The notes beneath the pieces were generated by a model that saw only the letters and a list, made by a program, of their open reading frames with translations, did no database searches and was not told where the DNA came from. From positions 1-22,334 of the forward strand of contig CANNIJ010000009.1 in assembly GCA_947505025.1 (NCBI GenBank): DNA of 22,334 nucleotides, read 5' to 3'. Positions 14,909-22,334 of this stretch are shown piece by piece; the stretch's first letter is position 1; each line of letters starts with the position of its first letter. Source of the stretch: Legionellaceae bacterium. GTDB taxonomy: Bacteria; Pseudomonadota; Gammaproteobacteria; Legionellales; Legionellaceae. Position numbers and translations under genes: made by a program.

Positions 14909-16360
14909 GTGTTAGAAATACAACCAAGTAGTCCAACACAATCATGGACGGATTTGCTGGCGTACTCTCAGGAAATGTTCCCAGACAATGCGCTTAATAG
15001 TCATAGAACTTTGAGCACATGTGGAATTAATTTTGATTATTCTAATCAAAAAATTACTGATAAAACCCTGGGGTTGTTACTTGATCTGGCTGACCAGTGC
15101 AAAGTAAGAGAAAAAATTCATGCTTTAATGCGTGGAGATCGTGTAAATTTTAGTGAGAATAAACCAGCTTTACATACTGCCTTACGTGCTGCACGTGCGA
15201 CTCCTTTATTGATTGATGGTCAAGACATTATGCCGGCTATAATGGCCGCACGTAAAAAAATGCAACAGATGGTTGAGAAAATCAGAGACCACAAATGGTT
15301 GGGTTTTTCTGGCCAGCCAATCAGAGACATTGTAAATATTGGTATTGGGGGCTCAGATCTTGCCGCTAGATTATGCTTGCAAGCATTGAGAGAGTTGTCT
15401 TCAGGTGAGTTGCGCTATCACTTCATTACCGATGCTGATCCTAAAACATTTGATCATACTGTGAAACAATTGCAACCAGAGACTACATTATTTATTGTTT
15501 CGTCAAAATCATTTACCACTGAAGAAACACTGTACAATGCAAGCAAAGCACTTAATTGGATTGGTAAAGATCATTCTAAACAGCATTTTATTGCAGTCAC
15601 AGCAAATACAGATAAAGCAATTAGTTGGGGCGTGCATCATATATTACCAATATGGGATTGGGTTGGTGGTCGTTATTCTTTATTCTCAGCAATTAACTTA
15701 ATTACAGCGATTGCTGTTGGCCAGGATAACTTTGACCAACTGTTGGCTGGTGCAAACAGCATGGATCAACATTTTAATTCGGCTGAATTTAGTTTGAATT
15801 TACCGGTGATGTTAGCGCTGATAGGTGTTTGGAATCATAATTGCTTAAAGATTAATAATTTGTTAATTCTAACTTATAGTCAGCAGTTAGAGCACTTAGT
15901 ACCTTATATTCAACAACTTGAAATGGAAAGTAATGGTAAGTCTATGGATGTACATGGCAATCCAATCATGCATACAACTTCACCGATAATTTGGGGTGGA
16001 TCTGGCAATCAGGCACAACATAGTTATTATCAGTTATTATGCCAGGGTACTCATAAAGTTTGTGCAGATTTTATTAGTTTGGATATTTTTTCCGGTGAGA
16101 TGATTAATAATATGTGTTTGGCTAAAATACAAACCTTAAGTCAAGGAATTACTGATCCAAATCACCCTGAACATAAAATTAATAGTAATGTTGTGCTAAA
16201 CCATATTCGTCTGCAAGATTGTTCCCCATTTACTTTGGGCGCCTTAATTGCACTGTATGAACACAAGGTTTTTGTTCAGAGCGTTATTTGGAATATTAAT
16301 CCGTTTGATCAGCCTGGGGTAGAAAGTGCTAAACTGCATCGCAGAACTTATGGGCTTTAA
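14909..16360 (+). CDS. pgi: Glucose-6-phosphate isomerase
   Basis: A 483-residue phosphoglucose isomerase interconverting glucose-6-phosphate and fructose-6-phosphate. Conserved elements are NIGIGGSDLAAR, the phosphate-binding SSKSFTTEETLYN, signature WDWVGGRYSLFSAIN, the catalytic Glu in QLEMESNGKSM, the catalytic His in NQAQHSYYQLL, and the C-terminal active-site Lys in DQPGVESAK. It starts with GTG, supported by TAAGGAG (14897-14903) five bases upstream. It is shorter than the E. coli enzyme (549), like several Legionella-type Pgi proteins. One motif is divergent: the usual GEPGTNGQH...YQLIHQG reads GGSGNQAQH...YQLLCQG, so the second His of that segment is Cys. The other catalytic positions are kept, so activity is likely. 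Confidence 0.94.
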   Translation: MLEIQPSSPTQSWTDLLAYSQEMFPDNALNSHRTLSTCGINFDYSNQKITDKTLGLLLDLADQCKVREKIHALMRGDRVNFSENKPALHTALRAARATPLLIDGQDIMPAIMAARKKMQQMVEKIRDHKWLGFSGQPIRDIVNIGIGGSDLAARLCLQALRELSSGELRYHFITDADPKTFDHTVKQLQPETTLFIVSSKSFTTEETLYNASKALNWIGKDHSKQHFIAVTANTDKAISWGVHHILPIWDWVGGRYSLFSAINLITAIAVGQDNFDQLLAGANSMDQHFNSAEFSLNLPVMLALIGVWNHNCLKINNLLILTYSQQLEHLVPYIQQLEMESNGKSMDVHGNPIMHTTSPIIWGGSGNQAQHSYYQLLCQGTHKVCADFISLDIFSGEMINNMCLAKIQTLSQGITDPNHPEHKINSNVVLNHIRLQDCSPFTLGALIALYEHKVFVQSVIWNINPFDQPGVESAKLHRRTYGL

Positions 16361-16379
16361 TTTATTCAGCAGGTAAAGC

Positions 16380-17498
16380 ATGAAGTTGTTGGAACAAATA
16401 AAAAAATCTATCCGGGCTTTAGGCCCGATGTCGTTTGATCAATTTATGCATCAAGCGTTATATGCGCCAATTTATGGTTATTACAGCGGATCATTAGCTA
16501 AGTTTGGCCCGGCCGGTGATTTTGTTACTGCTCCAGAAATATCGAGTATGTTTGGGCGAGCTTTAGCGAATCAATGCAAACAAGTGCTTGACACCCTAAA
16601 AGATCCAATTATTTTTGAGTTTGGTGCGGGTAGTGGTCAATTATGTGTAGATATTCTCACACAATTGGCGCAGCTGGAGACTGCTCCTAGAGAATACTGG
16701 ATATTAGAGATCAGCGCGCATTTAAAAACACAACAGCAAGCCTTGGTAAACTCAAATTTACCAGCAGAACTAGCCGGTCGAGTACATTGGCTGTCTCAAT
16801 GGCCCGAGCAAGACTTTCAAGGGGTTGTCTTAGCTAATGAGGTCTTGGATGCTATGCCGGTACATCGTTTCTTAAAAGCCAATTCAGAGGTTTTTGAGGG
16901 GTATATAAATTTAGGTCCGGATGATAGTCTAATTGAGTCCTTTTTGCCGGTTACTAATCCTAGTTTAAAAGACTATGTATTATCGAATGTTCCAGATTAC
17001 GCAGACAGACCATATCAATCTGAAGTTAATTTGTTTTTAGATGGTTGGTTTAATCAATGTTCAGCTATGTTGGATCGTGGTTTAGTGTTGGTTATAGATT
17101 ATGGGTTTCCACGACATGAGTATTATCATGCTGATCGAAACTCCGGGACGATAATGTGTCATTATAAACATCAAACACATCCAAACGCATTAATTCATGT
17201 GGGGGTGCAAGATATAACTGCACATGTTGATTTCACGCATGTTGCAGAAGCTGCATTTTCTGCTGGTTTTCAAGTATCTGGTTATACATCTCAAGCTGCA
17301 TTTTTATTAAATAATGGATTGATGGAAGAATGTTCAGCGATTGAAGATGTAAATACGCGTATTTTAGCTCAACAAGCGGTGAAAAAACTTATACAACCGC
17401 ATGAAATGGGAGAATTGTTTAAAGTAATCGCCCTGACAAAAGATTTAGATCTTGAGTTAAATGGATTCAAAATGTTCGACCGACGAGATCGTTTGTGA
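16380..17498 (+). CDS. MidA/NDUFAF7-type SAM-dependent methyltransferase (COG1565)
   Basis: A 372-residue class I methyltransferase of the MidA/NDUFAF7 family. The N-terminal part carries the family hallmark APIYGYYSGSLAKFGPAGDF and TAPEISSMFGR. The SAM-binding glycine loop is IFEFGAGSGQLCVDIL (about residues 78-92), followed by VLANEVLDAMPVHRF and LVIDYGFPRHEYYH. Mitochondrial NDUFAF7 methylates an arginine of complex I; bacterial substrates are not established. The ATG at 16380 follows pgi by 19 bases with a weak AGGTAAAG upstream. The stop overlaps the priA GTG (GTGA, 17495-17498). The adjacent priA gives no functional hint beyond tight packing. Confidence 0.9.
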   Translation: MKLLEQIKKSIRALGPMSFDQFMHQALYAPIYGYYSGSLAKFGPAGDFVTAPEISSMFGRALANQCKQVLDTLKDPIIFEFGAGSGQLCVDILTQLAQLETAPREYWILEISAHLKTQQQALVNSNLPAELAGRVHWLSQWPEQDFQGVVLANEVLDAMPVHRFLKANSEVFEGYINLGPDDSLIESFLPVTNPSLKDYVLSNVPDYADRPYQSEVNLFLDGWFNQCSAMLDRGLVLVIDYGFPRHEYYHADRNSGTIMCHYKHQTHPNALIHVGVQDITAHVDFTHVAEAAFSAGFQVSGYTSQAAFLLNNGLMEECSAIEDVNTRILAQQAVKKLIQPHEMGELFKVIALTKDLDLELNGFKMFDRRDRL

Positions 17499-19675
17499 GC
17501 GAAAACGTTTATAAAGTTAGTATTCCTTACACACGGCGTGATTTTTTTGATTATGACATGCAGGGTTTTGTTGCTTTGCCCGGCTCTAGAGTTTTAGTTT
17601 CATTTAAAAACACCACGCGTGTGGGCATAATTGTGGCAATTGCACCGCCTGAAAATGCAAAACGTGTGTTGAAGCCAGTGCAGGCTGTAATTGATCCACT
17701 GCCATTAATATCACCTGAGATCATGTCTTTGTGCGAATGGATTGGCTTGTATTATCAAGCACCCCTGTCTGAGGTTTTACCATTAGCGTTGCCTCAACGT
17801 TATCGACGTGGAGATAGTTATCAAATACCCATGCAAGCCGCATATCGTTTAACTTGTACGATTGACACAGCACATGCACGATGCGCAAAAAACGCAAATC
17901 GGCAGCACTCACTGATTGATCTGTTCAAGCATTTGTCGTCACCAGCACCCAAGCAAGATTTTTTGCATGCTGGACATAGCTCCGCTACATTGAATGGCTT
18001 GATCAAATCAGGCTTACTCGAGTTAGCTCAGCAAATAGCATGGCCATTACCCATGCTGCCTGAGATCCAAGCTGCGTTGCCGTTAAATCCTGAGCAAGCT
18101 GATGCAGTAAGTTATATTATAAATAATTCTCATTCCTACAAGTGTTTTTTATTAAAAGGCGTAACTGGCAGTGGTAAAACAGAGGTTTACTTACAAGTGA
18201 TCGATCAGGTTTTAGCGCGCGGGCAGCAAGTGCTAATCTTGGTACCTGAAATTGGTTTAACACCTCAATTATTATTACGTTTTCAAATGCGTTTTTTGGT
18301 TCGGATCGGAGTTTTACATTCAGAGTTAAATGAGCGTGAGCGCCAAACAGCCTGGACGTTAGCCGCCGAAGGCCAGTTACGTTTAATTATTGGTACCAGA
18401 TCAGCAGTCTTGACGCCGTTGCCGCAATTAGGTTTGATTATTCTGGATGAGGAGCATGACACTTCATTTAAGCATATGGAGGGAGTGCGTTATTCAGCGC
18501 GTGATGTGTCTTTGATGCGTGCACACCAAGCAGGGATCCCAGTTATATTAGGTTCTGCAACGCCAAGTTTAGAGAGTTTATATAATTGTGCGCGTAACAA
18601 ATATTCACTGTTAGAACTTAAGAGTAAGGCGCTGTCCAGCACACCATTACATTATGTAATTATGGATATTCGGCATCAAGTCCTGGAAGAAGGCCTGGCG
18701 GCTGCAACACTATCTATGATTGATGAACATTTACAGCAAAATAATCAAGTATTAGTTTTTATTAATCGCCGAGGATTTGCTCCGGTATTATTATGTCATG
18801 CGTGTGGTTGGATGGCTGATTGTTCTGCGTGTGACTCGCATTTGACCTTGCATCGGCGGCAGAATCGGTTGATTTGTCATCATTGTGGGTTAACAAAAAC
18901 AATGTTGAAAGAGTGTGGTGTGTGTGCGTCAAGCGAATTGTTACCCGTAGGATCAGGTACTCAAAGGATTTATGAAGTATTGCATGCTAAGTGGCCCACT
19001 ACCGAGATTTTGCGTATAGATCGTGATGTTGTTAGCAAAAAAAATCAATTAGAAGATTGTTTACAGCAAATTGCTACAGGTGGGGTGCAATTGATTGTAG
19101 GCACACAAATGCTGGCTAAAGGACATCATTTTCCACGTCTTACATTAGTTGTGATATTAGATACAGACAATGGTTTTTACAACCAAGATTTTCGCGCACT
19201 AGAGCATTTAGGACAACGTTTAACTCAAGTATCAGGGCGTGCTGGACGAGCAGAGTTTCCTGGTCAAGTAGTAATTCAAACCCATCTGCCGGATAACCCG
19301 TTGCTGAATTTGTTGGTAAAAGATGGTTATGATTCTTTTGCACAAATGTTATTAGATCAGCGACAACAGGCCGGGTTACCACCGTATCATTTTATTGCGG
19401 TTTTACGGGCAGAAGCAAATAAACCCGAGCTATTAAAAAAGTTTCTTGTATCAGTAAAACAACAAGTTCTAGATCGTGATATAGAGGTACTAGGTCCAGC
19501 CCCAGCGCCAATGGCACGCAAAGCACACCAACATCGTATGCAGCTATTATTCAAAGCAAAGACACGCCAACAATTAAACACAGCATTAACTAACATGCGA
19601 GCATGGTTAACCGCCAGCCCGGTGCGCGGAGGCTTGCGTTGGAATCTAGATGTGGATCCAATTGACTTATCTTAG
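17495..19675 (+). CDS. priA: Primosomal protein N' (replication restart helicase PriA)
   Basis: A 726-residue superfamily 2 DNA helicase that recognises stalled forks and D-loops and reloads DnaB (E. coli 732 residues). The N-terminal 3'-DNA-binding domain is followed by Walker A GVTGSGKTEVYLQ (G222 to about 234, Lys228), the Walker B-type DEEH box (318-321), and motif III LGSATPSLES. A zinc-binding insertion with eight cysteines in four pairs (CHAC, CSAC, CHHC, CGVC; about 433-480) follows, then GTQMLAKGHHFPRLTLV and the arginine-finger motif QVSGRAGRAEFPG. It starts with GTG overlapping the methyltransferase stop by four bases. It ends only seven bases before the stop of the opposing minus-strand gene, with no terminator between them. 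Confidence 0.97.
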   Translation: MSENVYKVSIPYTRRDFFDYDMQGFVALPGSRVLVSFKNTTRVGIIVAIAPPENAKRVLKPVQAVIDPLPLISPEIMSLCEWIGLYYQAPLSEVLPLALPQRYRRGDSYQIPMQAAYRLTCTIDTAHARCAKNANRQHSLIDLFKHLSSPAPKQDFLHAGHSSATLNGLIKSGLLELAQQIAWPLPMLPEIQAALPLNPEQADAVSYIINNSHSYKCFLLKGVTGSGKTEVYLQVIDQVLARGQQVLILVPEIGLTPQLLLRFQMRFLVRIGVLHSELNERERQTAWTLAAEGQLRLIIGTRSAVLTPLPQLGLIILDEEHDTSFKHMEGVRYSARDVSLMRAHQAGIPVILGSATPSLESLYNCARNKYSLLELKSKALSSTPLHYVIMDIRHQVLEEGLAAATLSMIDEHLQQNNQVLVFINRRGFAPVLLCHACGWMADCSACDSHLTLHRRQNRLICHHCGLTKTMLKECGVCASSELLPVGSGTQRIYEVLHAKWPTTEILRIDRDVVSKKNQLEDCLQQIATGGVQLIVGTQMLAKGHHFPRLTLVVILDTDNGFYNQDFRALEHLGQRLTQVSGRAGRAEFPGQVVIQTHLPDNPLLNLLVKDGYDSFAQMLLDQRQQAGLPPYHFIAVLRAEANKPELLKKFLVSVKQQVLDRDIEVLGPAPAPMARKAHQHRMQLLFKAKTRQQLNTALTNMRAWLTASPVRGGLRWNLDVDPIDLS

Positions 19676-19682
19676 TAAGTAT

Positions 19683-20348
19683 TTAACATATAGCACAGAT
19701 GGATCGAGCTTCTGCGGCCGCTGGAAGTTCAGGGATCTCGGGTTTAAACATTCCTATATTAGCAGCTGTAGGGCTGGGCACCTCAACCCAGTCACAGGTA
19801 ACTGCTGGTGTCATAGCATTCAATGCAGCTAGATGGCCGGCCATATTGGTTATTATTAGATCTAGTTCGGGCTCATTTATTCGCGTATAACATTCTAGTA
19901 TGATTTCTTTGATAATTTCTGGTTGTGTAAGGCATTGCGTGTTATTAATATGTTCAAGAGTATTCATTGAATATTTATTAATGTAGGCGTCAATTTTTTC
20001 CTCTAATTCGTATGGCTTACATCTGCCCAGAATACCCTGCATAGATTTAGAGCCTTGTTTTTTTATTTCTTGGGCGGTCAATCTACCAGATTCAAGGTTG
20101 CAATATTTAGCAATCAACGTAGCTAGATTTGCGATGTCAGCAAAAATCTCAATGATTAAGCTTGTTTGTGCGGGGCTTTGGTGTAGCGAACTACAGCTCG
20201 CCTGAACGGCTTGATTTGGTTTGCGAGAGACCGCAACATTCATTGCAGTACAGGATTCAATAATGGCTAAGCGCTTTAATACTGAATATGCAAATTTATA
20301 CTCACTGGGCATAGATTTTTGTTGTTCTAATTTCTGGTACAGCTTCAT
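19683..20348 (-). CDS. Unrecognised 221-aa protein ending in a CaaX prenylation motif (candidate effector)
   Basis: I recognise no domain. The protein is mostly helical-looking (about residues 1-175), soluble, without signal peptide or membrane segment. It is followed by a proline- and alanine-rich, glutamate-containing tail (about 185-215: SPTAANIGMFKPEIPELPAA) and the C-terminus RSICAIC. The last four residues, CAIC (218-221), fit the eukaryotic CaaX prenylation box. Legionella Dot/Icm effectors such as AnkB (ending CLVC) use such boxes to be lipidated by host enzymes, and a flexible acidic tail fits a type IV secretion signal. The gene is real: GGAGAG lies eight bases before the ATG. It follows the transglycosylase gene by 26 bases, likely in one transcript, and converges on priA. 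The effector role is inference; CxxC could instead bind metal or be chance. Confidence 0.75.
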   Translation of the reverse strand: MKLYQKLEQQKSMPSEYKFAYSVLKRLAIIESCTAMNVAVSRKPNQAVQASCSSLHQSPAQTSLIIEIFADIANLATLIAKYCNLESGRLTAQEIKKQGSKSMQGILGRCKPYELEEKIDAYINKYSMNTLEHINNTQCLTQPEIIKEIILECYTRINEPELDLIITNMAGHLAALNAMTPAVTCDWVEVPSPTAANIGMFKPEIPELPAAAEARSICAIC

Positions 20349-20374
20349 ATCTTGACTCTCCGGAATAAAAACCT

Positions 20375-21352
20375 TTACTCAGTTTTTCGTTCGCAGATTT
20401 TATCAGCTAAATAACCAATTGCGCCAGCATAATAAATGGAATTGTTATACCTTAATATCATTTTATAATTAGGATATGCTAGAAAGACTGGCCCTTGATT
20501 TGGCTGAACGATACTTGCACGCAGATTCTGGTATGGCAACTCACTACCGGCATCTGTTTTGATGCCCATAGCACTCCATTCAGCCACAGTTTTTACCGTA
20601 TTTTTGCCGGCCAATGACTGGTCAAAGTTTTTGGGCAATTTGACATAAACAGCCCAAGGCTCATTTTTATGCCACCCATTGATCTTCATATAATTGGCAA
20701 TACTGGCAAAAACATCAGGCTTGGATGACCAGATATTTTTTCTGCCATCACCGTCATAATCTACTGCATACTTTACCCAGCTGGATGGTAGAAATTGTGG
20801 CTGCCCCGAAGCGCCGGCCCATTCGCCAACGAATTCTTTCATGGTAACTTGCCCGTCATTCAGCATGTGTAGGGCTAAAAATAGTTCTTTGCGGAAAAAT
20901 GGTTGACGAGACGAATCATAGGCTAGTGTGGCTAATGAATTAATCACCGGGAAATTACCCATATAGCTGCCATAACTGGTTTCCATACCCCAAAAAGAAA
21001 CGATAAAACATGGATCGACGGCATATTGATTTCCAATAGCTGTTAAAACCGTCAGGTTGCGTTTATATTCTTTACGCCCGATAGCTATGCGATAAGCATC
21101 TACGCGCGATTTTAAGTAGCTTGCATAAGTTAATCGATGCTCTGGTTGTGAGTGGGATAGACCTTTAACTTTGCGACTTGGTTCGTGTAAGCCGGTAAAA
21201 GCTGTATCCATTGTTCTGGCCGAAATCCCTTGCGCTAACGCTTCTGCACGTACCTGTTCTAGCCAGGTGTTCCACGCGGATGATCCTGCATAAAGTAGGT
21301 CAGGGAGACAAATTACCAAGCACATCAATAGTATTTTTTTGTAATGTTTCAT
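20375..21352 (-). CDS. Lytic murein transglycosylase, MltB family
   Basis: A 325-residue peptidoglycan lytic transglycosylase (SLT_2/MltB-like) that cleaves MurNAc-GlcNAc bonds to form 1,6-anhydro ends. The signal peptide MKHYKKILLMCLVICLPDLLYAG (cleavage near residue 22) has no lipobox, so the enzyme is periplasmic rather than lipid-anchored like E. coli MltB. Catalytic Glu124 sits in FWGMETSYGSYMGNFPVI. Further family motifs are GEWAGASGQPQFLPSSW, YAVDYDGDGRKNIW and IANYMKINGW. The C-terminal part (ILRYNNSIYYAGAIGYLAD) is also typical. It lies just upstream of the CaaX protein gene on the same strand. A generic housekeeping role in wall turnover is most likely. Confidence 0.92.
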   Translation of the reverse strand: MKHYKKILLMCLVICLPDLLYAGSSAWNTWLEQVRAEALAQGISARTMDTAFTGLHEPSRKVKGLSHSQPEHRLTYASYLKSRVDAYRIAIGRKEYKRNLTVLTAIGNQYAVDPCFIVSFWGMETSYGSYMGNFPVINSLATLAYDSSRQPFFRKELFLALHMLNDGQVTMKEFVGEWAGASGQPQFLPSSWVKYAVDYDGDGRKNIWSSKPDVFASIANYMKINGWHKNEPWAVYVKLPKNFDQSLAGKNTVKTVAEWSAMGIKTDAGSELPYQNLRASIVQPNQGPVFLAYPNYKMILRYNNSIYYAGAIGYLADKICERKTE

Positions 21353-21378
21353 CTCGTAATCCAGTGGTGATTTTTTTC

Positions 21379-21407
21379 AGTGTAGACCAGGTATTGTGAT
21401 CCTGCAA
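21379..21407 (-). promoter_or_regulatory. Weak candidate promoter of the transglycosylase gene
   Basis: On the minus strand TTGCAG (21402-21407) and TACACT (21379-21384) are separated by 17 bases, 27 bases before the start codon. Both hexamers deviate from consensus, so this is only a candidate. Confidence 0.3.
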
Positions 21408-21422
21408 CCAGGAATTACAGGC

Positions 21423-21455
21423 AAAAAAAAACCCATCACCGGAGTGATGGGTTTT
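21423..21455 (-). terminator. Rho-independent terminator of the OMP gene
   Basis: CCCATCAC (21432-21439), loop CGGA, GTGATGGG (21444-21451): a perfect 8-bp stem that A/T flanks extend to 12 bp. On the minus strand it is followed by nine T (the A-run 21423-21431). It lies about 20 bases after the OMP stop codon and insulates the transglycosylase gene from OMP transcription. Confidence 0.93.
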
Positions 21456-21474
21456 CCATGAAATGAACTAATAA

Positions 21475-22334
21475 CTAAATAACGTTACCCATCCATGTCA
21501 AACCAAGATAAGGACCTTGGAAGCCAATGTTGTGGTGCTCTGGATTCAGGCCAGTTGTATCAGTGTTACTAGCACCGAAGTAGTTAACAAACATCCAACC
21601 GCCATCTAGAGTCAAGTCACCTTGAGCCATTGCATAGGTATATGTAGCACCTAATTTAGTATCCATTTCAGGTACTACTAGAGTACTTGAATGTGTTGCT
21701 GAATAGCTACGATCTACAGTACGAGCTAAGGTGGTAGTGTCATAGATAGTGGTTGTGGATTTGGCTGTTCCTGCCAAGACAGCTACTGCACCATTGGCAT
21801 AAAACCCTAGGCCATTGCCCCAATCATAGGCCATGTCAGCACCAACACGAGGACCAAAACCATTGTAAGTTGGGTTTGTTCTTGTGGATTCATCAAAATA
21901 TACACGTTGTGTTGTACCGGTTTGCCCAGCAGCACTAGTGTATGTGTTGTTAGTTAAACGTACGTATTGACCGCCGCCATGGAACCGGATGCTTTTGTTT
22001 TCGCCAAAATCAACGTGCTGACCAAATTCAAGGTTAACTGCATTCCAGTTTGGATTAGAACTTACATAACCGGCATCATACACGGTTTGAGCGGCGTTAT
22101 ATGTCCGATATATTCCACCCTCAAAAGACTTGCTGGATTTACGGTTAATTTCGTACCAGTTTAAGTTTACATCACTGCCTGTGCCGTAATGATAAGCTGC
22201 TTCTAAGAAAAAGCCCCATGAATAAGGAGGGTTTTGTCCAAAAGACGCTACGTTTGTGCCAGTAGCATCATACAAACGCACTTGTGATTGAGCAACACTG
22301 CCGCCTACTGTTGGTTGTAGGTACAATGCTTTAC
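21475..22334 (-). CDS. Legionella-type major outer membrane protein (5' end missing)
   Basis: The C-terminal 286 residues of a beta-barrel porin-like protein of the Legionella_OMP family. The frame stays open through the right edge (KALYLQPTVGGSVAQSQ), so the signal peptide and first strands lie outside the window and the TTG at 22326 is not the true start. Family-like features are ALYLQPT near the present N-terminus, the segment YSWGFFLEAAYHYGTGSD, VNLEFGQHVDFGENKSIRFH, GFGPRVGADMAYDWG and the ending HHNIGFQGPYLGLTWMGN. Amphipathic strands alternate throughout and cysteines are absent, as expected for a periplasm-exported barrel. Legionellales genomes usually carry many paralogues. A strong terminator follows. 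It is the best lineage marker in the window. Confidence 0.88.
   Translation of the reverse strand, partial: KALYLQPTVGGSVAQSQVRLYDATGTNVASFGQNPPYSWGFFLEAAYHYGTGSDVNLNWYEINRKSSKSFEGGIYRTYNAAQTVYDAGYVSSNPNWNAVNLEFGQHVDFGENKSIRFHGGGQYVRLTNNTYTSAAGQTGTTQRVYFDESTRTNPTYNGFGPRVGADMAYDWGNGLGFYANGAVAVLAGTAKSTTTIYDTTTLARTVDRSYSATHSSTLVVPEMDTKLGATYTYAMAQGDLTLDGGWMFVNYFGASNTDTTGLNPEHHNIGFQGPYLGLTWMGNVI

Noticed and set aside
1..22334. CRISPR array, prophage or complete insertion sequence
   Set aside because: No regularly spaced repeats, phage structural genes or intact transposase with terminal repeats are seen.

Overview
The window looks like chromosomal DNA from a gammaproteobacterium of the order Legionellales. 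The reasons are a Legionella-type major outer membrane protein (Legionella_OMP family) at the right edge, the rppH-ptsP-lgt-thyA gene order, Legionella/Coxiella-like protein sequences, and about 40% G+C in hand-counted rows. The genus cannot be decided from the sequence alone.

Layout. (1) 1-3757: the 3' part of ubiH, a second ubiquinone flavin monooxygenase (ubiI/visC type) and a glycine-rich predicted outer-membrane protein built of three tandem repeats. All three read rightward with overlapping stops and starts. (2) 3840-3926: tRNA-Leu(CAG). (3) 3927-5210: a small decayed accessory patch. It holds a possible IS end, a truncated YafQ-type toxin on the minus strand, a 141-residue secreted protein of unknown function with its own promoter and an 8-bp dyad, and a broken DDE transposase fragment. 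A VOC/glyoxalase-fold gene follows. (4) 5668-5940: yhbY, minus strand. (5) 5941-6676: a gene-free, very AT-rich stretch with DnaA-box-like 9-mers and clustered GATC sites, immediately upstream of rpmH. It is a candidate oriC, and sampled G/C skew reverses across it. (6) 6677-10411: rpmH-rnpA-yidD-yidC-mnmE. (7) 10488-19675: rppH, ptsP, lgt, thyA, pgi, a MidA-type methyltransferase and priA, tightly packed on the plus strand with several overlaps. (8) 19683-22334, minus strand: a Legionella-type OMP (5' end missing) ending in a strong terminator, then a lytic transglycosylase followed by an unrecognised 221-residue protein whose last four residues, CAIC, form a CaaX box.

Most genes are housekeeping: ubiquinone synthesis, ribosome assembly, membrane protein insertion, tRNA modification, RNA 5'-end processing, lipoprotein maturation, dTMP synthesis, sugar phosphate metabolism and replication restart. 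The parts that are not routine are the CaaX-tailed protein (a candidate host-prenylated effector), the three-repeat outer-membrane protein, the probable replication origin, and the decayed patch beside tRNA-Leu with its orphan toxin remnant and intact secreted-protein gene.
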